A DNA stretch of 64,000 bases, from assembly GCA_944393175.1 (NCBI GenBank), contig CALXZH010000031.1:1-64000 (forward strand), written 5' to 3'. Shown here piece after piece: positions 8,177 through 15,723 of the stretch (position 1 is its first letter; each line of letters starts with the position of its first letter). This DNA is from an uncultured Alphaproteobacteria bacterium. GTDB taxonomy: Bacteria > Pseudomonadota > Alphaproteobacteria > RF32 > CAG-239. The position numbers were made by a program, and so were the translations under genes. The notes beneath the pieces were generated by a model. The model searched no databases. It was not told the DNA's origin and saw only the letters and a program-made list of their open reading frames with translations.

Positions 8177-8205
8177 TAATTACCCCTTTTTTCTTTTATT
8201 GTCAA
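8177..8205 (-). promoter_or_regulatory. promoter of the initiator tRNA
   Basis: On the minus strand TTGACA (8205-8200) is followed after 17 nt by TAATTA (8182-8177), placing the transcription start some 10-20 nt before the tRNA 5' end. Confidence 0.75.
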
Positions 8206-8226
8206 TACTCAAATTGTATTTTTTAC

Positions 8227-8295
8227 TTAAAAGGCAAAACTTATTACAAGGGCAAAGATAAAAACTATAAGGGTGATGATGTGCCAGGGTTTCAT
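8227..8295 (-). CDS. tiny single-helix membrane peptide, 22 aa
   Basis: The frame encodes MKPWHIITLIVFIFALVISF plus AF: a short polar start and one hydrophobic helix. GAAAGGA lies about 6 nt before the ATG, a better ribosome binding site than many large genes here have. It sits 15 nt after the stop of a second tiny membrane peptide gene and may belong to the same transcript as 8407-8910. No family is recognised. The length is below most annotation cut-offs, so it may be unannotated in databases. Confidence 0.5.
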   Translation of the reverse strand: MKPWHIITLIVFIFALVISFAF

Positions 8296-8310
8296 TGCTT
8301 ATCCTTTCGT

Positions 8311-8391
8311 TTAATTAAATAACATGAGTGATATGATTAATAAGACTAAAACAGTGCTTAAGATGATTTTGTGCGGTGTGGTGAAATTCAT
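8311..8391 (-). CDS. tiny single-helix membrane peptide, 26 aa
   Basis: Encodes MNFTTPHKIILSTVLVLLII followed by SLMLFN: an eight-residue polar head and one membrane helix. AAAAGGA stands 2-6 nt upstream of the ATG. The start is 15 nt behind the stop of the 8407-8910 gene, suggesting co-transcription. Two such peptides in a row, each with its own ribosome binding site, argues against chance. Function unknown. Confidence 0.5.
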   Translation of the reverse strand: MNFTTPHKIILSTVLVLLIISLMLFN

Positions 8392-8406
8392 GTCCTTTTC
8401 TCTTTC

Positions 8407-8910
8407 TTAAAAATAGGGATTATATGCCCACTGCAAAAGTGCTTGTCTTTGACGCATGCGGCAAGACATATCATATAAATGACAATTCTTTAAGATTTGT
8501 GCCTTATGACGGCGGAAGGCTTTCCAACGTTTGATTTGGAGTTGGTCAAGTTCCGGTATTCTTCGGCCTTGGTAGTAACGACAATACCACTGAAACCATC
8601 CTCTGGGGTCGGGGCCATATATCCAGCCGCGTTTTTGCCACTCTTGCAAAGATAAACGGGATTTGAGGTGAAATAAGTTTAATTTGCTATCAGCTTGCAG
8701 AGGTGAAAGTCTGGCTTTCTCAAACCAAAAAGACGGAAATTCATCTTGGCAGTCATTGAGGTATTTCCCTTCAAAAACGCCGAAACTTAACATCTCATAA
8801 GGGGTTAGTTCAGGTTGGAATGTGTCTGCAAATTCTTTTCCCGGTTTGCAAACTAATTCATAGCTGTAACCTTGTTGCATCTTATCATTGACGGTAATGA
8901 ATTTTCTCAT
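8407..8910 (-). CDS. conserved protein of unknown function with DPRGWFQWYCRYY motif
   Basis: A 167-residue soluble protein. The ATG at 8910 is chosen because AAGGAG lies 7 nt before it; a longer frame starting at 8961 lacks a ribosome binding site. The central part (ELTPYEMLSFGVFEGKYLND, FPSFWFEKARL, GWIYGPDPRGWFQWYCRYYQ, GRRIPELDQLQIKRWKAFRR) is a block I know from proteins of unknown function spread over bacteria, fungi and algae. The invariant Trp, Tyr, Cys and Arg residues suggest a binding pocket, but no reaction has been assigned to my knowledge. Two tiny membrane-peptide genes follow closely. Confidence 0.7.
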   Translation of the reverse strand: MRKFITVNDKMQQGYSYELVCKPGKEFADTFQPELTPYEMLSFGVFEGKYLNDCQDEFPSFWFEKARLSPLQADSKLNLFHLKSRLSLQEWQKRGWIYGPDPRGWFQWYCRYYQGRRIPELDQLQIKRWKAFRRHKAQILKNCHLYDMSCRMRQRQALLQWAYNPYF

Positions 8911-8969
8911 ATTCGGCTCCTTGGCTTTATATATATTCTTCTGTATTGTTTTCAAGAGCACAAAAAAAA

Positions 8970-8998
8970 CCGCACTTTCTGTGCGGCTTTTTTTACAA
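8970..8998 (-). terminator. intrinsic terminator of the Cys/Thr-rich lipoprotein gene
   Basis: CCGCAC (8970-8975) pairs with GTGCGG (8981-8986) around TTTCT, flanked by A-runs and T-runs, so it can work on both strands. Confidence 0.85.
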
Positions 8999-9018
8999 GG
9001 AGAAAGAATTTTATTTAA

Positions 9019-9582
9019 TTACTTCATTTCTTCTTCGGGCATAACCGGAGCTACAGGTTGTGCCGGCGTAGAATCAATGGTGTAAGATATAGTTTCGGTT
9101 TTGGTTTCTGTTTGAGTCGGAGTTGTCACAACTTCTACCGGAGCACTGGCTTGTGTGGTCGTTGTGGTTACAACGGTTTTTGTTGTCATAGGTTGAGTTG
9201 TGATTTGCTCTTTTTCATAAGAAACATTGGTTACTGTTTTGGGTTCATAAACAGTGGTCTTAGTTGTCTTTTTGTATACAATTTCGACCGGCTCTTTTAC
9301 AATTTCTACTTTAGGTGCACAGTTGTTGCAAGGTTGAGCGACCTGAGCGCAAGTATTGCAAGGTTGGACTACCGGTTTGGGTTGTTCTACTTGGCAAGGT
9401 TTAACAATCGGTTTTGGCTCTTCATAGACTCTTACTTGTTTCGGTGCGCGTCTTTTTACTTGGCATCTGCCGGTGCAATTGTAACTGCTATAGTCTGCAG
9501 GGGTATTACTGCGGTATATCGGGCCAGAATAGCAGGAGGATAAAAACATTATTGTTGCTAATGCAAATATCTGTTTTTTCAT
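9019..9582 (-). CDS. Cys- and Thr-rich lipoprotein
   Basis: A 187-residue exported protein with a lipoprotein signal (MKKQIFALATIMFLSSC; lipobox LSSC at about residues 14-17). The mature part is low-complexity. Residues about 60-95 repeat Pro-Cys units (KPCQVEQ, QPCNTCA, QPCNNCAP), and residues about 110-170 are Thr/Val-rich (TTKTTVYEPKTVTN, TKTVVTTTTTQA). Such sequences are usually extended and surface- or periplasm-exposed, with possible disulfide links. It resembles no enzyme. It has its own terminator and stands alone. A structural or cell-envelope role is inferred from composition only. Confidence 0.7.
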   Translation of the reverse strand: MKKQIFALATIMFLSSCYSGPIYRSNTPADYSSYNCTGRCQVKRRAPKQVRVYEEPKPIVKPCQVEQPKPVVQPCNTCAQVAQPCNNCAPKVEIVKEPVEIVYKKTTKTTVYEPKTVTNVSYEKEQITTQPMTTKTVVTTTTTQASAPVEVVTTPTQTETKTETISYTIDSTPAQPVAPVMPEEEMK

Positions 9583-9768
9583 ATTTTTTCTCTTTTAAAA
9601 TGAAGGTTATTAACAAAATGTTAACGCTAATATAGCCGATATTTTTTTATTTGTCAATTTTTGTTTAGTAAAAAATGCAATTTTTTTATTTTTTAAAATT
9701 TTTATTCTTTTTGCAAAAAAATACTTGTTAAATTTATTTTTTGTGTTAAACATAGGCAAGTTAGATAA

Positions 9769-9845
9769 CGGAGTGTAGTTCAGCCTGGTAGAACGCTACG
9801 TTCGGGACGTAGAGGTCGCTGGTTCGAGTCCAGTCACTCCGACCA
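9769..9845 (+). tRNA. tRNA-Pro (CGG)
   Basis: A complete 77-nt cloverleaf with encoded CCA. The acceptor CGGAGTG pairs with CACTCCG. The anticodon arm is CTACG TTCGGGA CGTAG with anticodon CGG, and the T-arm is GCTGG TTCGAGT CCAGT. It follows an AT-rich stretch of about 150 nt that should contain its promoter. Confidence 0.95.
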
Positions 9846-9872
9846 ATCGCACAAAGGCTGCGTTAAGTATTG

Positions 9873-9905
9873 AGGACATTCAATTATGGATGTCCTTTTT
9901 TTTTG
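9873..9905 (+). terminator. terminator downstream of tRNA-Pro
   Basis: AGGACAT (9873-9879) pairs with ATGTCCT (9890-9896), followed by a run of nine or more T. Confidence 0.85.
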
Positions 9906-10023
9906 TTGTTTATATAACTACAGCAGGCAATAAGAGTTATACTTTAGAAAGCGAATTCAAATTGACAATGCGACCCACCTGACATATCCTACTTTCACGT
10001 TTGAAATAATTAAGGACTGTCAA

Positions 10024-10599
10024 ATGCTGGATTTAGGAAATAAAAAGTTAGAGCGTTTTTCTTTGCCTGAAAAAATTGTCGGCGAAAAAGTTATTCTAGT
10101 GCCAAGAACGCATGAATTTGATGAGGTTTTATGGCAGCTTATTGATTCTTCAAGAGAATTTTTGCGAGAATATTTGTTTTGGGTTGATGATACGAAATCT
10201 TTGCAAGATGTGAAAGATGTTACCTCAATCTTTATGGAAAATTGGCAAAAACAAAATTCTTTTGAATATGTGTTCTTAGAGAAAAACTCTCGTCGGTTGG
10301 TCGGCGCAGGGGGAATTCATACGGTTTCTTATTTGCACCATTGGGCGGAATATGGCTATTATTTGAGCAAAGATGAAGTCGGACACGGATATATTACCGA
10401 GGCAGTCCAATTGCTCGAAAAAGAACTGTTTAAAAAAGGAATTCACCGTTTGGTGATTACTTGTGATGTGAATAACCTTGCCTCTGCCGCAGTGGCCAAA
10501 AGATGCGGTTTTGAATTGGAAGGAAAACTCCGTGAGGCGCGTTTTGCATACGGACAATATCGCGATGAACTCTTGTTTGCAAAAATAAATAAGGCATAA
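10024..10599 (+). CDS. GNAT-family N-acetyltransferase, RimJ/RimL type
   Basis: A 191-residue protein of the GNAT fold, which transfers an acetyl group from acetyl-CoA to an amine. Its order is typical of the RimJ/RimL/SpeG-like branch: an N-terminal ERFSLPEKIVGEKVILVPRT strand, a helix, LVGAGGIH, then YYLSKDEVGHGYITEAVQLL. The last gives the pantetheine-binding region, here VGHGYI in place of the usual R/Q-x-x-G-x-G/A. It ends with the NLASAAVAKRCGFELEGKLR segment common in this group. AAGGA precedes the ATG. The substrate (ribosomal protein N-terminus, polyamine or other) cannot be told. slyX follows after 4 nt. Confidence 0.85.
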   Translation: MLDLGNKKLERFSLPEKIVGEKVILVPRTHEFDEVLWQLIDSSREFLREYLFWVDDTKSLQDVKDVTSIFMENWQKQNSFEYVFLEKNSRRLVGAGGIHTVSYLHHWAEYGYYLSKDEVGHGYITEAVQLLEKELFKKGIHRLVITCDVNNLASAAVAKRCGFELEGKLREARFAYGQYRDELLFAKINKA

Positions 10600-10603
10600 G
10601 TTT

Positions 10604-10807
10604 ATGGATAATTTGGAAGAAAGATTGATTGAAATTGAAACAGCCTTGGCTAACCAAGAACGAATCGTGGAAGATTTGAATTCGGTGGTGATTGCTCAAG
10701 GAAAAATAATTGACCGTCTTATAAAACAAAATCAATATTTAATGAGTGTGGTGGATCAAGACAGTGTTAAGCCCTTGAGTGAAGAAACGCCGCCGCCACA
10801 TTATTAG
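10604..10807 (+). CDS. slyX: SlyX family protein
   Basis: A 67-residue coiled-coil protein with heptad-spaced hydrophobics across residues 1-50 (LEERLIEIETALANQERIVE) and the conserved C-terminal PPPHY ending that identifies SlyX. The length is normal. The biological role of SlyX is not settled. It starts 4 nt after the acetyltransferase gene and is probably translated from the same transcript. Confidence 0.92.
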   Translation: MDNLEERLIEIETALANQERIVEDLNSVVIAQGKIIDRLIKQNQYLMSVVDQDSVKPLSEETPPPHY

Positions 10808-10871
10808 GTGAGTGATAAGGCTTGCAATCAAAAGGTTTGACATTATATAAGACTGTGGAGGTAGAAATTTG

Positions 10872-11540
10872 ATGAATCCTGATGCTTTATATAAATTAAC
10901 GCACGGACTGTATATTTTGGGTGCGCAAGATAACGGGCGTATGGTCGGCAGTGTGGTTGACGCCGTGATGCAAGTGGCAAATAAACCATGGATGATTGCA
11001 CTTTCTTGCAATAATAACAGTTATACCAAAAGATGTATTGAAGTTTCAAAAGAGTTTTCACTTTCCGTGTTGGGCAAAAGTGTTGAACCGTGGATTATTG
11101 CTGATTTTGGTTTCCAAAGCAGTAAAATGGTTGATAAATGGGAAATTACCAAATATAAAGTTAAAGACAATTTGCCTTATTTGGAAGGAAATTTGGCCTC
11201 ACTTAAATGCAAAGTGGTACAATGTGTAGCTTATGAGAGCAATACGCTGTTTTTGGCCGAGGTGATAGATTGTGAGGACGGGGTGGATGATGAACCCTTG
11301 ACTTATCAAGATTATCGCGCTTATTTTAAGAAAGATGTTATCGAAAGTTTTAATCATCTTAAATCTAATGAAAAGGAGAAAAATACCATGACAGATGAGA
11401 AGAAAAAAGAAGACGGTAAACATTGGGTTTGCACCGTTTGCGGATATGTCTATGACGGTGAAACACCGTTTGAAGATTTACCCGAAGATTGGGTTTGCCC
11501 GTTGTGCGGCGTTGATAAGAGCCATTTTGTTTATGAATAG
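10872..11540 (+). CDS. flavin reductase domain fused to rubredoxin
   Basis: A 222-residue two-domain electron-transfer protein. Residues 1-160 form an FMN-binding flavin reductase-like split barrel ([51 protein letters not shown]). After a charged linker ([18 protein letters not shown]) comes a full rubredoxin with two iron-binding cysteine pairs, [10 protein letters not shown] and CPLCGVDK. This fusion is known as high-molecular-weight rubredoxin, which passes electrons from NAD(P)H to partners such as flavodiiron proteins in anaerobes. That suggests life without or with little oxygen. The ATG at 10872 is preferred to the TTG before it; GGAGG lies 10 nt upstream. The next gene starts 5 nt after the stop. 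Confidence 0.9.
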   Translation: MNPDALYKLTHGLYILGAQDNGRMVGSVVDAVMQVANKPWMIALSCNNNSYTKRCIEVSKEFSLSVLGKSVEPWIIADFGFQSSKMVDKWEITKYKVKDNLPYLEGNLASLKCKVVQCVAYESNTLFLAEVIDCEDGVDDEPLTYQDYRAYFKKDVIESFNHLKSNEKEKNTMTDEKKKEDGKHWVCTVCGYVYDGETPFEDLPEDWVCPLCGVDKSHFVYE

Positions 11541-11545
11541 GTCTT

Positions 11546-12058
11546 ATGCATTTATCTCAAAAACAAACTACGCAAGATAAAAACTGGATTAAAGCGATAT
11601 TTATTCTTCCATTTAATGTGGTGGTGGTAATACCTGCTTTAATCCTGTTTTTTTCTGAACAAAAGGTTGAGCTCAAGTTTAATTTGCTCTCAGCCTTTGG
11701 GGCTTTATCTTTTGGAATTGGTTTAGCCTTAGTGGTTTGTACGGTTATGTTATTTAAAAATTTGGGCAAAGGTTCGTTGGCTCCTTGGAATCCGCCGACT
11801 AAGTTGGTTTTGCAGGGACCTTACCTATATGTCAGAAATCCGATGATCAGCGGGGTCGGAGGAATGTTGTTGGGCGAAGTTATCCTCTTTTTAAATGATG
11901 ATTTGGCCTTTTGGCTCTTAATCTTTTGTTTGGCTAATGCTTTATATATCCCGTATTCGGAAGAACCGGGCTCGTTAAAGCGGTTTGGCAAAGATTATGA
12001 ACAATACTTAAAAAATGTTCCGCGTTGGATACCTCGTTTGACGCCGTGGAAAAAATAA
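11546..12058 (+). CDS. isoprenylcysteine/phospholipid methyltransferase-like membrane protein
   Basis: A 170-residue protein with about four membrane helices and the signature of the ICMT/PEMT-like methyltransferase group. That signature is GPYLYVRNPMISG, in which RNPxxxG marks the SAM-binding face, and an acidic EEPGSLKRFGKDYEQYLKNV segment near the C-terminus ending VPRWIP. In this group a methyl group is moved from S-adenosylmethionine to a lipid or prenyl-cysteine acceptor at the membrane; the acceptor here is unknown. It closely follows the rubredoxin fusion and ends at a strong terminator. Confidence 0.8.
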   Translation: MHLSQKQTTQDKNWIKAIFILPFNVVVVIPALILFFSEQKVELKFNLLSAFGALSFGIGLALVVCTVMLFKNLGKGSLAPWNPPTKLVLQGPYLYVRNPMISGVGGMLLGEVILFLNDDLAFWLLIFCLANALYIPYSEEPGSLKRFGKDYEQYLKNVPRWIPRLTPWKK

Positions 12059-12080
12059 GCCGGTAAATTTACCGGCTTTT
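12058..12080. terminator. bidirectional intrinsic terminator
   Basis: GCCGGTAAA (12059-12067) pairs with TTTACCGGC (12068-12076), followed by TTTT. It separates two convergent genes. Confidence 0.8.
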
Positions 12081-12083
12081 GAT

Positions 12084-12668
12084 TTATTTTATACATCCGA
12101 TATAGTGCCAATTGTCTTTATCGTATTGGAGGTGGATGATTTCGCCGTTGTCAACCTCGTCTTTATCAATATCTAAGGCGTGCAAAGTTTCGGTTAAGGT
12201 TATGCCGTGGCCGGAGATGGCGATGTTGTTGTATTTACTTTGAGCATATTGTTCAAGAGCTGAAAAAACACGTTGGCGAACTTGGCGCTTAGTTTCACCG
12301 TTTTCAAAGCGAATGTCTTGGTCGGAAGCATCCTTACTGCGCCATCTTTTATATGTTTCACCAAATTTTTCCATTGCTTGCGTGTAATGTAAGCCTTCGG
12401 CAACACCGACGTTTACTTCCGTAAAGCGTTCGTCAAACTGAATGGGGGCTTGAACAACGCGGGATACAATATTGCCCGTTTGCTTGGCGCGGCGCAACGG
12501 GCTGGAAATAACGACATCTATGTCTTTGTTTTTGAGGTGGTCGGCGGTGGCATAAGCTTGATCTATGCCTTTATCGGTAAGAACGGAGTTGTTTGTGTGT
12601 CCTTGTATCTTGCCTTCAAGATTGTAGGAGCTTTGACCATGTCGGAAAATATAAAAATTTTTTACCAT
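12084..12668 (-). CDS. histidine phosphatase family (phosphoglycerate mutase-like) protein
   Basis: A 194-residue cytoplasmic protein of the histidine phosphatase superfamily. The catalytic RHG is in YIFRHGQSSYN (His about residue 9). SSPLRRAKQT gives the conserved Arg, FTEVNVGVAEG supplies the acidic residue, and the second His lies in ISGHGITL. All key residues are present, so it should be active as a phosphatase or mutase. AAAGGAGG precedes the ATG. The substrate is not deducible. Confidence 0.88.
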   Translation of the reverse strand: MVKNFYIFRHGQSSYNLEGKIQGHTNNSVLTDKGIDQAYATADHLKNKDIDVVISSPLRRAKQTGNIVSRVVQAPIQFDERFTEVNVGVAEGLHYTQAMEKFGETYKRWRSKDASDQDIRFENGETKRQVRQRVFSALEQYAQSKYNNIAISGHGITLTETLHALDIDKDEVDNGEIIHLQYDKDNWHYIGCIK

Positions 12669-12744
12669 GCAAAACCTCCTTTGGATAGGGTGGGGAGATG
12701 AGCTTATGGTACCTGATTTTTTTATTTTTTACAAGTAGATTTTC

Positions 12745-13929
12745 TTAATATAATTTTAATTTCTTGGCTAAGTACGGTAAAGACTTTCCTTGTACCAATA
12801 CCGATAAAATGACTAAGAAAAATATGATGTTAAACAGATAGCTCGAATCGGGATAATTGTACATTAGAGGGTAGGTGGCTAAAATAATCGGTACAGCCCC
12901 TTTGAAACCGGCCCAACTGATGAAAATTTTGTCGGCCGTGGTGTAGGTGCTTTTATAGAGGCAGGCAAATACGGCCAGCGGGCGCGCTACAAAAATTAAA
13001 AAGATGGCGCAAAGTAAGCTAATCGGAAATACAGCCGGAAGTTCATGCGGGTTGACCAATAGGCCCAAAAGTAAAAACATGCCGATTTGCATTATCCAGG
13101 CCAGAGAATCTTGAAAGTTGATAAAGTGGCGACGATATAAAAATACCGTATTCCCCATTATTATTCCGGCAATGTAAACTGCTAAGAAGCCATTGCCGTC
13201 TAAAAGTTGGGTGAGGCTATAGGTGAGTAATACGACGCTAATTCCAAAAACAGGATAAAGACCGGGGTAAACCAAATTCCAACGTCGTAAAACATAGCAT
13301 GATAATTGTCCAAATACATAACCTGCAGCTAAACCTAAGCTCATTTGCCATAAAAAATCTTCTATCAGTGACAACATACTGAAATCTGGATCGGAAAGCG
13401 AATTTAGTGCGCCTAAGGAGAGCAAAACCGCCATAGGGTCGTTGCTGCCGGATTCAAACTCAAGCAATGGTTTGATGCCTGATTTGAGCTCTTGTTTTTG
13501 ACTGCGAAGTATTGAAAATACTGCCGGAGCATCGGTTGAGGAGACAATAACGCTTAAAAGCAGAGAAACTTCGTATGAAAGCCTTAGAATATATCTGGTG
13601 CAGATAAATAAAAACAAGGCCGTTAAAAATACGCCCAAGGTGGATAACAGGCTGCCGCGTTTTAAGGTTGGTTTCACTTCAGTCCATTTCGTGTCCAGGC
13701 CGCCCGAAAACAAAATAAAAGCAAGTGCAAAAGTTCCGGCATAGTTTGCTAGGTGGGCATTGTTAAACTGAATGCCTAAACCATCGCTGCCGGCCAGCAT
13801 GCCTAAACCTAAAAAGAATAATAAACTCGGTATGCCGTAGCGAATGGAAATGCGATTGGCGTAAACGCATATTAAAAGTAAACTTCCAGATACAGCCATT
13901 ACTAAGTTAAGATTCATTCGTGTCTCCAT
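12745..13929 (-). CDS. monovalent cation:proton antiporter, CPA1 type (NhaP2/CvrA-like core)
   Basis: A 394-residue integral membrane protein with about twelve helices that exchanges K+ or Na+ for protons. Typical CPA1 features are the N-terminal GIPSLLFFLGLGMLAGSDGLG helix, the STDAPAVFSILR segment, and FESGSNDPMAVLLSL, which carries the ion-binding Asp pair region. NhaP2/CvrA proteins usually add cytoplasmic TrkA-C-like domains after the membrane part; here the protein ends with the membrane domain (LPYLAKKLKLY). An ATG 12 nt inside has GGAG close before it and may be the true start. Confidence 0.85.
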   Translation of the reverse strand: METRMNLNLVMAVSGSLLLICVYANRISIRYGIPSLLFFLGLGMLAGSDGLGIQFNNAHLANYAGTFALAFILFSGGLDTKWTEVKPTLKRGSLLSTLGVFLTALFLFICTRYILRLSYEVSLLLSVIVSSTDAPAVFSILRSQKQELKSGIKPLLEFESGSNDPMAVLLSLGALNSLSDPDFSMLSLIEDFLWQMSLGLAAGYVFGQLSCYVLRRWNLVYPGLYPVFGISVVLLTYSLTQLLDGNGFLAVYIAGIIMGNTVFLYRRHFINFQDSLAWIMQIGMFLLLGLLVNPHELPAVFPISLLCAIFLIFVARPLAVFACLYKSTYTTADKIFISWAGFKGAVPIILATYPLMYNYPDSSYLFNIIFFLVILSVLVQGKSLPYLAKKLKLY

Positions 13930-13993
13930 ATTTATCCAACAAATAGGATAAACTTATAAAGTTAATATTTCATAACCTTTTGGTGAGAAATCG

Positions 13994-15241
13994 TTATTTT
14001 ACTTTGGCAATTTCGGCCCAACGCGTGGTATAACAAGGTGAGCGAAATTCATGTCTGATAAAAGAGGTTTGTTTGGGGGTTTGCAGGCCAAAATAGACTG
14101 TGCGTTTGCCTAATTTTTCGTTGAGGTTATCAAAGGCTTGCATAAGGGCTTTTTCTTTTTTGTTTTGGGAGGAAGTTTGAAAAAGGTCGGTTTGAGGGCT
14201 GTCTTCGGCACAAATATCCGTTAAAATAATTCCGGCACGTTTATAGCGAAATTTGGCATTAAAAATTTGTTTTAAGCCTTTATCCATGGCGCTTAAAAAT
14301 TTGGCGGTATTGTTTGAAGGGGCATTGAGGCTGATGAGCTGAGAATTGTCATATTGCGGTTCGTTGCGAAAACGATTGGTGGCAATAAAAGTGATGATTC
14401 CGCTGGCAAGAGCTTTTTGTTCGCGCAGGCGGCGGCAACCCGAATCCACAAATTCGGCAATAATGGTGCGGATTTGCTCATAAGATGTCAGTTCGCTTTC
14501 AAAACTACGTGAGCACAAAATGGATTTGGAGTGCTCAAGCTCATCCATTTGCAGGCAAGGTATGCCGTTTAATTCTTGAACCGCACGCTCTAAGGAAATA
14601 CCAAATTTGGAACGAAGCATGGAAAGCGGGGCTTTGACCAAATCTTCGGCCGTGAAGATACCCATGAAATTTAATTTTTTGTTGAGATTGCGGCCGATTC
14701 CCCAAATTTTTTCAACATCTAAATTTTTAAGATATGGACGGGCGGTTTCTTTATCGGGCAAGGTAAAAATTTTGCCTGAACTTTGTTTTTTGGCAATGCT
14801 GCCGGCTAATTTGCATAGGGTTTTGCTTGGGGCAATGCCAATTGATACCGAAATGCCGATTTGGTGTAAAATATCTTGGCGCAGAGAGTGGGCTATGGCT
14901 AAATAGTCTTCACTGTCGGCTATATGGGCAAAAGCTTCATCAATGGAGTAAATTTCAATTTTGGGAAAGTAGCTGCGAATTAAATTCATTACGCGTGAGG
15001 ACATACTGCTGTAGAGCTCGTGATTGCAGGAGAGCCAAGCGCCGTTATGTTTTTGCAGAAAAGTTTTAACCTGAAAAAAAGGCACACCCATCGGAATATT
15101 TAAATCTTTGGCCTCATAAGAGCGGGCAATGACACAGCCATCGTTGTTGGAAAGAACGACTACCGGCCGGTTTTTAAGGTCAGGTCGGAAAACTCTTTCA
15201 CAAGAAACGAAAAAATTATCACAATCAACCAACATATACAT
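13994..15241 (-). CDS. umuC: Y-family DNA polymerase V catalytic subunit UmuC
   Basis: A 415-residue error-prone translesion polymerase. The start is set at 15241 because the ATG overlaps the umuD stop (TAATG); a longer frame to 15280 lies inside umuD. The N-terminus MLVDCDNFFVSCERVFRP holds the first catalytic Asp, and YSIDEAFAHI the Asp-Glu pair. Finger, thumb (helix-hairpin-helix near KIWGIGRN) and little-finger regions follow. PQTDLFQ near residue 360 is a beta-clamp binding motif. Complete and apparently active. It is translated with umuD from an SOS-type promoter. Confidence 0.95.
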   Translation of the reverse strand: MYMLVDCDNFFVSCERVFRPDLKNRPVVVLSNNDGCVIARSYEAKDLNIPMGVPFFQVKTFLQKHNGAWLSCNHELYSSMSSRVMNLIRSYFPKIEIYSIDEAFAHIADSEDYLAIAHSLRQDILHQIGISVSIGIAPSKTLCKLAGSIAKKQSSGKIFTLPDKETARPYLKNLDVEKIWGIGRNLNKKLNFMGIFTAEDLVKAPLSMLRSKFGISLERAVQELNGIPCLQMDELEHSKSILCSRSFESELTSYEQIRTIIAEFVDSGCRRLREQKALASGIITFIATNRFRNEPQYDNSQLISLNAPSNNTAKFLSAMDKGLKQIFNAKFRYKRAGIILTDICAEDSPQTDLFQTSSQNKKEKALMQAFDNLNEKLGKRTVYFGLQTPKQTSFIRHEFRSPCYTTRWAEIAKVK

Positions 15242-15594
15242 TACAGAAGTTTCCTGATGACAGAGGTGACAACGCCCCAAACGGCAAAAGTGTCATCAGG
15301 GCTTAATCTATACGGAGGAACGTGTGGATTATCGGTTGAAAGCAGAGGTTTGCCGTTTTGTAATAAAAAACGACGGGCAATTAGTTCGCCGTTGAGTTCG
15401 GCAATGATTAAATTGCCGTTGGCGGCGGTGAGCGCACGATCGATGGTGAGAATATCATCATGAAAAATGCCGATGTGTTCGAGTGAATTTCCATCCATGC
15501 GGAAAAAATAGGTGGAAAGCGGGTGGGGCTGTAGGTAAGCATTGAGGTCAAGGTCATGCTCTTGAAAATAGGTGGTGGCAGATGAAAACGGCAT
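15241..15594 (-). CDS. umuD: UmuD, encoded directly in the short UmuD'-like form
   Basis: A 117-residue S24-family protein, accessory subunit of polymerase V. It aligns without gaps to E. coli UmuD from residue 24 onward (SATTYFQEHDLDLNAYL, HPLSTYF, GNSLEHIGI). The catalytic Ser is present (Ser37, equal to Ser60), but the catalytic Lys (Lys97) is Arg74 in ELNGELIARRF. Met1-Pro2 falls at Cys24-Gly25, the place where RecA-stimulated self-cleavage makes UmuD'. No upstream start codon in frame exists before a TGA stop. The gene therefore seems to make the active short form at once and to have lost the need for cleavage. It overlaps umuC by 1 nt. Confidence 0.9.
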   Translation of the reverse strand: MPFSSATTYFQEHDLDLNAYLQPHPLSTYFFRMDGNSLEHIGIFHDDILTIDRALTAANGNLIIAELNGELIARRFLLQNGKPLLSTDNPHVPPYRLSPDDTFAVWGVVTSVIRKLL

Positions 15595-15610
15595 TTTTAT
15601 ATCTCGTAAT

Positions 15611-15655
15611 GTTCTTGTTTTGTTCTTATAATACTCTTTAGAAAAAATATTTCAA
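15611..15655 (-). promoter_or_regulatory. SOS promoter: LexA box of alphaproteobacterial type plus -10/-35
   Basis: GTTC (15611-15614), seven bases, GTTC (15622-15625) is the GTTC-N7-GTTC box bound by LexA in Alphaproteobacteria. On the minus strand TTGAAA (15655-15650) and TATTAT (15633-15628) with a 16-nt spacer form the promoter, and the box overlaps the expected start site. LexA would therefore repress umuDC until DNA damage. Confidence 0.85.
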
Positions 15656-15723
15656 TAAAATTTATTCGCAATTTGTAAAATATGTTTTATATTAGTACAA
15701 ATTGTTTAACAAGGAGACAGATT

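Noticed and set aside
9058-9543. 161-codon plus-strand frame rich in Cys, Tyr and Arg
   Set aside because: It is the mirror of the low-complexity lipoprotein on the minus strand, which has a signal peptide, lipobox and terminator.
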